From Saccharomycopsis fibuligera x Saccharomycopsis cf. fibuligera (taxonomy: Eukaryota; Ascomycota; Saccharomycetes; Ascoideales; Saccharomycopsidaceae): 64,000 nucleotides of DNA. Positions 1 through 9,090 of this stretch are shown piece by piece. The DNA is taken from positions 1,488,001 to 1,552,000 of the forward strand of contig CP012812.1 of the NCBI GenBank assembly GCA_001936135.1, read 5' to 3'. Position 1 is the stretch's first letter, and every line of letters begins with the position of its first letter. The position numbers and the translations under genes were made by a program. The notes beneath the pieces were generated by a model. The model did not search any database, had not been told where the DNA came from, and saw only the letters and a program-made list of their open reading frames with translations.

Positions 1-106
1 TAGAGCCATCTCCAAATAACAACAAGGATAGAAATATACCATACACGCCAGCTAGGCCTGCTTAAAACTCCAAATTATCACATATAAACAGCCAAATATA
101 ATAACC

Positions 107-529
107 ATGTCACTCACTCTTTTCGACGATGTTTTCGTGATAACGGACATTGATTCCGCCAACTACGACAAAGTCTCCAGAATAACAGCCCGTTCTAAGT
201 CATCTCAAGAGATCCAGTTAACTTTGGACATAAATCACGATTTGTTTCCTGTGGAAAATGGAGAAACTTTAACTGTGGCATTAGCTTCATCGTTGAGCGA
301 AGAGGCAACTGAAACTGCTAGTTGGAGACCTCCAAAGGAAGGCGAGAGATCTTTGGCCGATGACTATGATTACGTAATGTACGGTACGGTTTACAAGTTT
401 GATGAAGGAAAAAACGACAACATATCGGTTTACATATCCTATGGTGGGTTGTTGATGTGCCTTGAAGGCAGTTATAGAAGCTTGTCCTCATTGAAACAGG
501 ATAACATTTACCTTTTGATTCGTCGTTGA
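107..529 (+). CDS. RPB8: RNA polymerase I/II/III shared subunit Rpb8 (ABC14.5)
   Basis: A 140-residue protein that matches Rpb8 over its full length. Rpb8 is an OB-fold subunit common to nuclear RNA polymerases I, II and III. Family landmarks are clear: an N-terminal TLFDDVF, LTLDIN near residue 43, SWRPP near 77, [12 protein letters not shown] near 89, GGLLMCLEG near 118, and the usual terminal YLLIRR. It is slightly shorter than the 146-residue S. cerevisiae protein because the loop before SWRPP is shorter. The start is the first ATG and gives the family N-terminus. There is no intron. No CTG codon occurs in the frame, as expected for a well-expressed gene in a CUG-Ser yeast. A second shared polymerase subunit, RPB10, lies 7.7 kb to the right. 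Confidence 0.97.
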   Translation: MSLTLFDDVFVITDIDSANYDKVSRITARSKSSQEIQLTLDINHDLFPVENGETLTVALASSLSEEATETASWRPPKEGERSLADDYDYVMYGTVYKFDEGKNDNISVYISYGGLLMCLEGSYRSLSSLKQDNIYLLIRR

Positions 530-1053
530 GTGGAGAAAGTGCAAAGTGCTGTTGGTTGTGGTACTAGTAGTAAGTAGTACTGGTACGCAGTGCAGATGGA
601 ACGAAGTATGATGATGCTGGTTAGTCAGGTTATGTCTATGTATGTTAGCTAGAACAAAAGAAGAAAAATTTTCACTGTATTTTTATTTTTACTTTTACCT
701 TTATTGTCTTCACTACAGCTATCTTTTTAAGGTAGTCTGGGCTCCTGGTGGAAGGATGCCCTGATTGTACCCTTGCAGTGTTCTGCATTATCGAGACTCT
801 TCCTGTATTCGTGGTGATGACAGGCCCCTGGGAGGAAACATGAGAGTACTCTCATGCTCTCTGACTGGGACCTGCTGCTATACTTGGAATGTCAACATTG
901 CCAATTTGCCGGGGGGCTCTTGCTAACAAGAAGACTGAAAAGCCCTTATCTACTATTTTCAAGCCTCCGGAGAATGAAATTTTTCTGATCTAAGCACCAG
1001 GCTTAGTACCTTTTGCGGTGAGACGATCCACTACCCAAATTACTACAAAATTC
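530..1053. other. Intergenic region downstream of RPB8
   Basis: About 520 bases follow the RPB8 stop. The first part contains T-rich runs typical of yeast 3' ends (around 668-700). The rest is of mixed composition. I see no convincing gene, only a perfect 18-base palindrome listed separately. Confidence 0.5.
839..856. repeat. Perfect 18-bp palindrome
   Basis: CATGAGAGTACTCTCATG equals its own reverse complement, and the symmetry stops exactly at both ends. Palindromes of this length are uncommon by chance. It may be a binding site for a homodimeric regulator; no function can be read from the sequence. Confidence 0.6.
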
Positions 1054-1335
1054 TTACCTAGCTAAGCACCTTTCTGCTAACATGCACTTCTGCTGCTTTG
1101 TTTTATGACACATGTGCTTTGTTTTGTAAAGTGCCTCTCGTAAAAGCTTTTTGAAACCTCCTTCGGTGACGACAGTGGCTGCAAGCGGATGTTGAATGGT
1201 TTCCTTCACTATAATGGTCGCATGCATCAATAACTCAAAGCTGGGTGTTTTCCTTCGTTTCCTACAAGACAATCCCACCAAGGCTTGTAAAGATGCTGCG
1301 ATGTACTCCTCAGATGTGAGAGTATTTAACATCAT
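1054..1335 (-). CDS. Possible small protein, unrecognised (93 aa)
   Basis: An ATG-started frame of 93 codons, antisense to its neighbours and 147 bases from the chitinase start. The product is basic, with a central RKRRKTPSFELL stretch followed by a probably helical segment (LMHATIIVKETIQ) and a Cys/Lys-rich tail. I do not recognise the family. The amino-acid mix looks more natural than in the random frames around it, which is the only support. A GTAAGA overlaps the stop codon, and TACTAAG then TTAG follow downstream, so a small intron extending it by about ten residues is conceivable. It could equally be chance. Confidence 0.3.
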   Translation of the reverse strand: MMLNTLTSEEYIAASLQALVGLSCRKRRKTPSFELLMHATIIVKETIQHPLAATVVTEGGFKKLLREALYKTKHMCHKTKQQKCMLAERCLAR

Positions 1336-1482
1336 AATGGCGCTGTTTCTTTTTCCTCCCCTTTTATCTTTATTTGCTCATACACAAAACACTTCGAGAG
1401 TTCCTACATTTTAATAATAACTACATTATTATTTCCTTGATACAGTAATATTACAAGTCAGCAAGCTTTATATCTAACAATC

Positions 1483-2616
1483 ATGTTTCTCTCATTGTCT
1501 CTATTGTTGCTTGTGTTTAAAACGACTCTCGCTTTTGACATAGACAGTGAGCGTAACCTTGCTCTTTATTGGGGTCAAAACTCCATCAATACCCTTACTA
1601 ACAGCTCCACCAATGAGATGAACTTGACCTACTATTGTGAAAATGCTGATGCTAACATTATTTTGCTTTCTTTTTTGGACCATTTTCCAGGTACGAATAA
1701 TGTGCCAACTTTGACTTTTAACGGGTACCAGTACTCGTATCAGTACCAACATGAATTAACTTCATTGGCTAGTCAAATTGAAACTTGTCAAAGCAACGAT
1801 AAGTTGGTGATGCTCTCTTTGGGAGGTGAAGGGACCAGTAATTATGGGTTTGACACTGGATCGCAAGGTACAGAATTCGGTGAAGTGTTATGGAATATGT
1901 TTGGACCAAAAAGTGAATCGACAAACTCATCGTTGATTAGACCTTTTGGTGATGATGTTCTTATAGATGGGTTTGATTTGGATGCAGAAACTGCAAACGA
2001 TACCGGATACTCTGAGCTTATAAACTATTTGGGTAAGAAGATCAACAGCACCAGTACCAAAAATTATTATTTGAGCGTTGCTCCGCAGTGCCCTTACCCA
2101 GATGAGGCTTTATCTCATGTTTTGAATAATACGTATATTGATTTTGCATTTATTCAATTTTACAACAATGAGCAAAACTGTGACGCTTCCACCGAGAACT
2201 TTAATTGGGAAAGTTGGGCCAACTATGTCAACAATACTGCACAAAATAAAAACATGAAGCTTTTTCTTGGTCTTCCTGGCTCTTCCACAGCAGCCAGTAG
2301 TGGCTACATTAAAAGCACCTCAGTGTTGAGCGACAAAATTTCTCAAGCTGCAGGAAATGGAAGCTTTGGCGGCGTAATGATTTGGGATGCCTCTACTGCA
2401 GTGCTAAACAATGCTGATGATGATGATGGTGATTACTTGAATATTGTACAAGACGCATTTAATGAAGTGTTTGGCAAGACTACAAGTAGTTCCAGTAGCG
2501 GTAATAAGGGTAGCAGTTCTTCTTCTACGTCTTCTGCTGCTGGGATACAAGATTATGGCTCAGTTTCGTTTTCTATTTTTAGCTCTTTGGTATTTGCAGC
2601 CTTGTCGTTCTTTTAA
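1483..2616 (+). CDS. Secreted, probably GPI-anchored GH18 chitinase
   Basis: A 377-residue family 18 chitinase of the Cts1/Cht type, hydrolysing beta-1,4-linked N-acetylglucosamine in the cell wall, typically at cell separation. An N-terminal signal peptide (hydrophobic residues 2-17) leads into a catalytic barrel with ALYWGQNS near residue 27, SLGG at 112-115, the catalytic motif DGFDLDAE at 162-169 (E169 is the proton donor) and the strand-8 tryptophan in MIWDAS near 301. A short Ser/Gly-rich stalk (about 334-353) and a hydrophobic C-terminus (360-377) without a basic tail suggest a GPI attachment signal. There is no chitin-binding domain, and the Ser/Thr region is much shorter than in Cts1. 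It is closest in build to Candida CHT1/CHT2; I cannot tell which. The next gene is also a wall-modifying enzyme on the same strand. Confidence 0.9.
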   Translation: MFLSLSLLLLVFKTTLAFDIDSERNLALYWGQNSINTLTNSSTNEMNLTYYCENADANIILLSFLDHFPGTNNVPTLTFNGYQYSYQYQHELTSLASQIETCQSNDKLVMLSLGGEGTSNYGFDTGSQGTEFGEVLWNMFGPKSESTNSSLIRPFGDDVLIDGFDLDAETANDTGYSELINYLGKKINSTSTKNYYLSVAPQCPYPDEALSHVLNNTYIDFAFIQFYNNEQNCDASTENFNWESWANYVNNTAQNKNMKLFLGLPGSSTAASSGYIKSTSVLSDKISQAAGNGSFGGVMIWDASTAVLNNADDDDGDYLNIVQDAFNEVFGKTTSSSSSGNKGSSSSSTSSAAGIQDYGSVSFSIFSSLVFAALSFF

Positions 2617-2817
2617 GCTTTTTTTTTCTCTCCTTCTTTCTTTTTTATACTATTTTATTTTATCTTTTTTTTTTTGTTTTGATTGACTAATGTTTTCTGT
2701 CTTTTATTCTTTACTTTTATATTTCTGATATTCAATTTTTTTTGCTTTTATTTTTACACTTTACATTTCACTATCCTTTCACATATTTTCTCTCTTACGT
2801 TTTACTATAGTTAGCTG

Positions 2818-2857
<40 letters not shown>

Positions 2858-3527
2858 ACTTTTTTTTTGTTGTTGTTGTTGAAACTCAGCAGAGTGGCAT
2901 TCAAGAATGGCTTTGCAAAAGCATACTGGGTTAAACCACAGTTTGACGATTTTTGTTTATAGAATACTACACGCTTTATTTACTTCAATTGAAATCGTAA
3001 ATAGGCACCAAGTACGAACACACTTGCACTCCCACTCCAACTTACCGTGTAGCTGTTTGGCCACATTACGCCTCATATGATCGCTACCTAAGCCAACAAC
3101 AACATGGCTTTTGGTGGCTTTTATATTTTACAACGGAAGACGCGGTGCTGGAGCACAGCCACATGTTGGGAACTGTGCAGCGCTCACAATGGCACCCAGC
3201 CAAAAGGACGAGGCTTTGCCTATTGAAAAATGCGCAAAAGAGACAAAACACAACAAACCGCCCTGCAGGCACTTATTATGGTATACCGAGTATGTCCAGG
3301 GGCTATTGGCCTATGGGCTAAGGTTTGAGGCATGCCTTGCAATCTTAAATGCAAAAGCGTAAATATAATAATACTATATAATATACTATAATAGAACTAG
3401 CCATGCTGTCTATATTTCATAAATTTTATCCATCAATCGATACTTCTTTCTTGTAAGGTTTTCTTTTCTCTTAAAAGGTTGCTCATTAATATTCGCTGCA
3501 CGCAATTTTCTTTTTTGTTTAATACAA
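2617..3527. other. Spacer between chitinase and CRH gene, with a T37 run
   Basis: The first 250 bases are a very T-rich chitinase 3' region and include an uninterrupted run of 37 T at 2820-2856 followed by GTT repeats. The remainder is the upstream region of the CRH gene. Short open frames here have no gene-like features. Confidence 0.55.
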
Positions 3528-4649
3528 ATGATCCCAACCAATATACTATCTTCGATTCTTATCCTAGGAGCAACCGCCCTAGCTGCCACTTCAAGTTCAG
3601 TGTCCTTTTCCACTACATCGCCAGACAAGGCTCTAGCAACTTCCATTACTGAAAACTTTAAGAAAAACAGCAGCTATTTTGAAACCTACCATTATGGCAA
3701 CCGGATCAGTTATGGCAGCAGTGGACTTGAATTAACTCTTGCTGAACAATACGATAATCCTGCCTTGCAGTCAAACTTCTACATTTTCTTTGGTAGAATC
3801 GAAGCACAAATCAAAGCAGCTAACGGTACGGGTATCGTATCAACTGTATACTTGCAGTCTGATGATCAGGATGAAATTGATTGGGAATGGCTTGGTGGCG
3901 ACGATACCCAAGTGCAAAGTAACTTTTTCTCAAAGGGCAACACAACTTCATACGACAGAGGCAAATATCATGACATTGATAACCCTCAAGATAACTATTA
4001 CAACTATACTATTGACTGGAATAATGAAAGAGTCAACTGGTACGTTGAAGGCAAGCTTGTGAGAACCTTGTCCAATGACAGTAGTGACGGGTTTCCTCAA
4101 ACCCCTTCAAAAGTGTACATCGGATTATGGGCTGGTGGCGATTCTTCTAATTCTGAAGGGACTATTGAATGGGCTGGTGGTCTGACTGATTATTCTAAAG
4201 CACCTTTTATTTTGAGCTTGAAGGAACTCAAAGTAACTGATTACTCAACAGGTTCGGAATACAAGTATACTGATGACTCTGGTGACTGGAGTTCTATTAA
4301 AGCAGTGGATGGTAAAGTTTTGGGCAACGTTAATTCAACAGGTTCCGATAGCACTTCCTCTTCCGCTTCTTCGTCTAGCACTGGATCATCCAAAAGTGGA
4401 TCATCCAAGAGTGGCACAACTTCTAACGGTACTTCTGCCGATTCCTCAGATTCTGCAAGCAATAACTCTACTTCTTCTGGAGATTCGAGCTCTTCAAGCA
4501 GCAGTTCTTCTAGCGATTCATCCAGTGGTAACACCACATCTAGTAGTAGTAGCAGTAGTAGTAGTAGTGCAGCAGCTTCTACTTTTGGTGCCATTAACTC
4601 ATTCATGGCTCTTTCCATCTGTGTTTCTGTTGCTATTGTTCTCTTGTGA
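3528..4649 (+). CDS. CRH-family chitin-glucan transglycosylase, GPI-anchored (GH16)
   Basis: A 373-residue GH16 protein of the Crh/Utr2 family, which links chitin to beta-1,6/beta-1,3-glucan in the wall. After a signal peptide (to about residue 20) comes the catalytic domain, with the E-x-D-x-E motif in DEIDWEW (E116 nucleophile, D118, E120 acid/base) and later NYTIDWNNERVNWYVEG and IGLWAGGD, both typical of the family. From about 270 to 350 it is almost pure Ser/Thr/Gly with a coding AGT repeat, then a hydrophobic GPI-type tail. It lacks the N-terminal cysteine-containing segment seen in Crh1/Crh11 and the CBM18 of Utr2, so it resembles the third Candida paralogue (CRH12) most. The start is the only ATG before the signal peptide. 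Confidence 0.9.
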   Translation: MIPTNILSSILILGATALAATSSSVSFSTTSPDKALATSITENFKKNSSYFETYHYGNRISYGSSGLELTLAEQYDNPALQSNFYIFFGRIEAQIKAANGTGIVSTVYLQSDDQDEIDWEWLGGDDTQVQSNFFSKGNTTSYDRGKYHDIDNPQDNYYNYTIDWNNERVNWYVEGKLVRTLSNDSSDGFPQTPSKVYIGLWAGGDSSNSEGTIEWAGGLTDYSKAPFILSLKELKVTDYSTGSEYKYTDDSGDWSSIKAVDGKVLGNVNSTGSDSTSSSASSSSTGSSKSGSSKSGTTSNGTSADSSDSASNNSTSSGDSSSSSSSSSSDSSSGNTTSSSSSSSSSSAAASTFGAINSFMALSICVSVAIVLL

Positions 4650-5100
4650 GAAGATGATCATGATAACGAAATTCAACAATAATCAAGTCTGCTAGCTTTT
4701 TCCCCTTTTTATTTTATATTTTCTACTTTTAGTCAATGTCTTAGTTTGTTAGTTTATTAGAATAGATATTTTTTTTTCCTTATCGTTCTTCCATGTAAAA
4801 ATTACTACTGGCTTGATCCCAACACTGATTTACGTAGTGTTTCTGTCCCGTTGTAAATTGTTAAGCGACTTAGCACTTACTGAAGACCCAAAAATGTACA
4901 AAGGTTTCCTTATATATCCAGTTTAAAAAAGTTCATGAAATTAATGATAAGTCTATGAAAAAGCAATTTTAAAAAACAAAACCATAACTGTACAAAACGC
5001 AAATCATATCAACAAATTGATTGAATGAATAATTCTATTCTATTGCATAAACTAACAATAATCAATTAACTCAACTCAGATATCTCAATAGTAAATCATT
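4650..5100. other. Convergent spacer between CRH and NAN1
   Basis: Both flanking genes end here. The sequence is AT-rich, with T runs on the left and A runs on the right as expected for two opposed 3' ends. No gene is seen. Confidence 0.5.
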
Positions 5101-7878
5101 TCAAATGCTTTTGACCACAATATCAAACAAATCTTCCATATCCATACCATCCAAATCATTATTCAACAACGAGTCAAATGTGTGATTGTTAATTCTTTTA
5201 CCGTACCAGAAATTATCAACATCATCAATATCCATAACATCACCGTTTTTCTGCTGCTCTAGCTGCTGCTGTGATTGTGATTGTGACTGTTGCTGCTGTT
5301 TACCTACACCATTCAATTGAGTATTTTGCACCAATGAGACCATCTTGCTTGAAAATCCACTTTCGTCAGTCAAGTCACTTTGAGACTTGACATTGAGAAT
5401 GGCAGAAATTGCATTGCCAGAGATTATTGGATTGGTAGTACTCTCACCAGCATCAATAGCACTGCTGCTAGTACTATTACTACTACCACTGCTCTTGTTC
5501 ACTATTCCAATATTATAAAGACTATTTATGATGACAAAGTTGGCAGTTCCTGGAATCCACTGCAATGAAGAAATATAATAATTGTGAGTAAGCACCTTAA
5601 ATGGTTTATGTTCATTTGTTTTGAAGAGTAATATTATTGCTTTGTTAACAGCAGTGGTTTTATGCTTAGCAAAGAAATTCACCGCAATGGCGAAATCCCC
5701 ATTTGAGCCATCAAATGCAATAAGTTTCTCATTAAACTGTAAGTTGTTTTTATCAAGTTTGTAATCATATACCACAGAATCATTGATTAAATGATAATTG
5801 ATCAAATGTTCATCATTCAAAATGATTAAATTGGAATCATTATTGATTAACTTGATAAACTTGATTGGCTTGCTGCTGATTAAGCTGCTGTTCAAGGTTA
5901 AATAATCCCAATCATCAAAGTTAGCCACAGGAATCCTATAAAGCACATTCTTCAAACTAACAATAATCAAAGTGGCATCACGAGACCAGGCTACTGAAAC
6001 ATCACTTATATCTCTACTTGTCAATGCAGGAACAAATTTTCTTAACGTCCATGCAGTTGGCTGGGTCTTGTTGGCCTTAGCCACATTATAAGAAAGTTTT
6101 GGTTGTTGCGGTCTCCATAATCTGACACCACCTTTGTTATCCACTGTTAAGAATGCAGTTCCTTTAAAATAACTGGATGGTGCGGAAGTTATAGACACAA
6201 TTTTAACATTTGGCCCATGTGGATCAACAATCTTGGTGGCAAGCTCCCAATGAATATTATTATTGCCGCCACTGGCTGAATTATCTTGAGATTCAGTGGT
6301 ATTGAGTTTCCAGAATTTCAAATTGTATTTGGTTTCACCTTTCGAAATCAACTTATCCAACACTGGAGTCTCGTATTCATCAAAAGTGACCATCCATTTC
6401 CCGTCTTCAGTAAACTTGAATGTGTTGACCCTAGGATCTTTAAGTTGCACTTCGGATCTAACTTTACCAATAGAAATCTTTGGCACAACATTCAATGAGA
6501 AAAACTGTTCATTTTTCACCAAATTGTAACTTTGAATTTCCGAACCATTAGCCAAATACAAGTTTTTATCCACCGGGTTCACTTCTACTTGGGCACTATA
6601 ATCATTTTGAATTTTGTAAATGTTGACATTATCGGAAATTTTTAACTTCTTTCTTTCTTTGGAAAGTTGAGATAGAGGCACTCTAGTGTTCAATTTGATA
6701 CTGTTGATGGATAATCTAGATGTAAGTTCCACAGAATTCAAGATAAGGTATTCAAGCTCATTGTTTTGACTATTGTTGATATCAAGAATTAACGTATAGT
6801 AATCAATACCATCGTTATTATTAGCAATTGTGCTATCAATGTCCTGAGAAAAAAAGTTTGTGGAAATGTATGAAATATCACCATTAAGTCTTGGTAAAAA
6901 CTGCAATCTATCACTATCAATTTGCCAAAATACCAATACCTTTTCTTTACCACCAGACAACAAATAGGTAGAATCTTTGTTAAAATGTAAAGCACCAACT
7001 GCATTTATATGCCATCTAAGAATTTTGGAATTGTTGATATTACTAGCTTGTTGACTAGTAGCAGAAACAAAATTGTACAAAATTTCCACCACACCATTGT
7101 ACATACCCATAGCAACCAAATTGCTATTGGAAACTGCTAATGAAGTAATACGGCTATCTTTTTTCACAACAAGTGATTGCTCACTATGCACACCAAAGGA
7201 TTTCAATTCCACTAACTTTAACTCCAATAATTGATCTCTTTTCTTACTTTGGCTGGTGTTCTCTGTGAGAAAGGCCAATGACTTGGAATGTAAAGACTTA
7301 GCATACAAAAACACATTTTTCACTATCAATAATTCTTTGAGATCAAAACTATCTTCAAGAATTTCTGGCGCTTGAACTTTAGGGTTGGAACCAGCAGGAT
7401 TTCCTTTAATTTTCAATGTAAATTTGTTTATGGTCTTCTTGTGAGGATGGACCGGCTCACGTTTACGTGATATTTTACCATTGATAGTAAGAACTTCGTA
7501 ACTTTGTAAACTGTAGTTGAATCTGAAATCAACAATGGAATTCAAATTGTCTAACCTTGGAAACTTGAACTCTGCTATCACTGCATTCACAAGACGATCT
7601 CTCCAGTTAACTATGATTACTTCACCATTTGATTTGAAAAGCCATATTAAATTTGGCTGACTAGGATCAATTTTAGAATCCACTAATTTGTCTAAGCTCA
7701 AGTTAATGATTGTCTTGATACATTGTCTAGTGGATATATAGAAAACCTTCAACAGAGTATTGAAAGGCTGCAAAAAGTACTTATTGTCCAAAGAGTAAGC
7801 AGAGCCTTTTCTCAACGGCTTGCCGCCGCCCACCATAGCTAAGTCCCAGTCACCTTCTGTATTTGTTATACTAGGCAT
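5101..7878 (-). CDS. NAN1: U3 snoRNP/t-UTP WD40 protein Nan1 (Utp17)
   Basis: A 925-residue WD40 protein matching Nan1/Utp17 (human WDR75), a t-UTP subunit of the small-subunit processome needed for pre-18S rRNA processing in the nucleolus. The N-terminus has the family-like GGGKPLRKGSAYSLDNKYFL, then VFYISTRQCIKTI; WD-type blades recur through the protein, for example AVGALHFNKDSTYLLSGGK near residue 295 and FKFTEDGKWMVTFDEYE near 490. The C-terminal 100 residues are low complexity, with a Gln/Ser tract, then an acidic segment ending in DMEDLFDIV. Length is close to the 896 residues of S. cerevisiae Nan1. It is transcribed away from RPB10 from a shared promoter carrying ribosome-biogenesis type motifs. 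Confidence 0.9.
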   Translation of the reverse strand: MPSITNTEGDWDLAMVGGGKPLRKGSAYSLDNKYFLQPFNTLLKVFYISTRQCIKTIINLSLDKLVDSKIDPSQPNLIWLFKSNGEVIIVNWRDRLVNAVIAEFKFPRLDNLNSIVDFRFNYSLQSYEVLTINGKISRKREPVHPHKKTINKFTLKIKGNPAGSNPKVQAPEILEDSFDLKELLIVKNVFLYAKSLHSKSLAFLTENTSQSKKRDQLLELKLVELKSFGVHSEQSLVVKKDSRITSLAVSNSNLVAMGMYNGVVEILYNFVSATSQQASNINNSKILRWHINAVGALHFNKDSTYLLSGGKEKVLVFWQIDSDRLQFLPRLNGDISYISTNFFSQDIDSTIANNNDGIDYYTLILDINNSQNNELEYLILNSVELTSRLSINSIKLNTRVPLSQLSKERKKLKISDNVNIYKIQNDYSAQVEVNPVDKNLYLANGSEIQSYNLVKNEQFFSLNVVPKISIGKVRSEVQLKDPRVNTFKFTEDGKWMVTFDEYETPVLDKLISKGETKYNLKFWKLNTTESQDNSASGGNNNIHWELATKIVDPHGPNVKIVSITSAPSSYFKGTAFLTVDNKGGVRLWRPQQPKLSYNVAKANKTQPTAWTLRKFVPALTSRDISDVSVAWSRDATLIIVSLKNVLYRIPVANFDDWDYLTLNSSLISSKPIKFIKLINNDSNLIILNDEHLINYHLINDSVVYDYKLDKNNLQFNEKLIAFDGSNGDFAIAVNFFAKHKTTAVNKAIILLFKTNEHKPFKVLTHNYYISSLQWIPGTANFVIINSLYNIGIVNKSSGSSNSTSSSAIDAGESTTNPIISGNAISAILNVKSQSDLTDESGFSSKMVSLVQNTQLNGVGKQQQQSQSQSQQQLEQQKNGDVMDIDDVDNFWYGKRINNHTFDSLLNNDLDGMDMEDLFDIVVKSI

Positions 7879-8007
7879 TTCCTCTATTATGTTGTGAACT
7901 TATTTTTTGGTTTCGAGTGGCTCGAGTAAAACACACGGACCTCTTCACAATGTGTCTGGCAGCTCAAAAGGTGATATAGTCTAATAGTCTAATAACCGCT
8001 GTGCAAT

Positions 8008-8050
8008 CTCATCTAAAAAAATTTTATTTTTCCTATAAAAAATTTTTTTT
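8008..8050. promoter_or_regulatory. PAC-like and RRPE-like elements in the NAN1/RPB10 divergent promoter
   Basis: The 352-base divergent promoter contains CTCATC (8008-8013, reverse complement of the PAC core GATGAG) directly followed by an A7T4 block (8015-8025) and a second A6T8 block (8037-8050), both resembling the RRPE core AAAAATTTT. In yeasts PAC and RRPE mark ribosome-biogenesis and polymerase I/III genes, which fits both neighbours. Seen: the motifs and their adjacency. Inferred: function through Dot6/Tod6 and Stb3-type factors. Confidence 0.6.
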
Positions 8051-8230
8051 AGGGCATCGCAAAGTCACCCGGCCCCGTTTGCCATAGAGAGAGCGCATCT
8101 CGGAAAAAAGAAAATTTGGAATTTAGAAACACAAAAAATAATAAACCAAGAGGATTAATAAGAAAGGTTTGAGTTAGAGTAGTCATCATCAAGTCTTTAG
8201 ATAGAACCATAAAAATCACAGTAGTTCAAG

Positions 8231-8570
8231 ATGATTATTCCTATTCGTTGTTTCTCTTGTGGTAAGGTTGTTGGTGATAAGTGGGAGCCATACTTAACAT
8301 ACTTGGAAGAAGATCTCACGGAAGCGTATGTATCACTTGTTGATGTATTGAGAAGAGGTTACTGGAGACGGTTACATTACCTGAAGGAACTATCTCACTC
8401 AGCATACTTCATGATCTTCAATAGAATTACCACTAACTTTTTTATTTAGCGAAGCTTTGGACAAGTTGGGATTGAAGAGATACTGTTGCAGAAGAATGGT
8501 TTTGACGCATGTGGATCTTATTGAAAAATTCTTGAAATACAATCCATTGGAAAAGAAGGAAATCAGTTAG
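8231..8570 (+). CDS. RPB10: RNA polymerase I/II/III shared subunit Rpb10 (ABC10-beta), one intron
   Basis: Two exons, 8231-8325 and 8450-8570, join to a 71-residue Rpb10, a zinc-binding subunit common to all three nuclear polymerases. Exon 1 encodes the invariant start with RCFSCGK, whose cysteines are the first half of the zinc site. Exon 2 encodes [11 protein letters not shown] with the second half, then [16 protein letters not shown]. The join reads T-E-A-E-A-L-D across the boundary and restores the family sequence exactly; the intron is 124 bases, not a multiple of three, so splicing is required. Without splicing the frame ends at the TAG of the acceptor. The C-terminus KKEIS is slightly different from the S. 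cerevisiae end. It is convergent with KAP120. Confidence 0.96.
8326..8449 (+). other. RPB10 spliceosomal intron (124 nt)
   Basis: The donor is GTATGT (8326-8331), the branch site is CACTAAC (8431-8437, one base from the yeast consensus) and the acceptor is TTTAG ending at 8449, 12 bases after the branch site. It is the only intron that I could establish in this window. Confidence 0.93.
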
Positions 8571-9090
8571 GTTCTATTACAAAGATTACTATTACAATTT
8601 TTTAGAGCCATTGCGATCATTCCTGTTTCATAAAATCAAAGGTTAAGAAGACTCAGTTTTAGCGTTGTCTGAATATGTTCAGTTGCCTTTGTTTTTAACT
8701 TTTTCAACGACATTTCACAATATAATTGTTACTGGTTTATTTCCTTTATCAAGGCGGTACAAAAATTCGCCAAAGGGCTGTTTTCATTTTTTTTCACTCC
8801 ATTACACTGTTTAACGTATCGAAGAATATTGTTATCATGTTTGTACATTAAAGAGGGTGCTGTTCATATAGGTATTGAGAACAAGAGTTGTCTCATTTGT
8901 CTGTTTTTTTTTTTTAATTCCTTTTAAATTTCTTAACTTTTGTTGGTTTCATAGTCTTTTTTCTAATATATCAAAGCATAGTAAACTACACTTGTAAAAA
9001 GATTTGAAGTTCTATCAACTCTATAAAGTCTATTATGATTCAAAAACATATATTACCTGTCTTTATTTTCGTAAGATACGGTCAGCTATA
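8571..9090. other. Convergent spacer between RPB10 and KAP120
   Basis: About 520 AT-rich bases between two 3' ends, with T-rich stretches on the left. No coding frame or RNA gene is recognisable. Confidence 0.5.
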
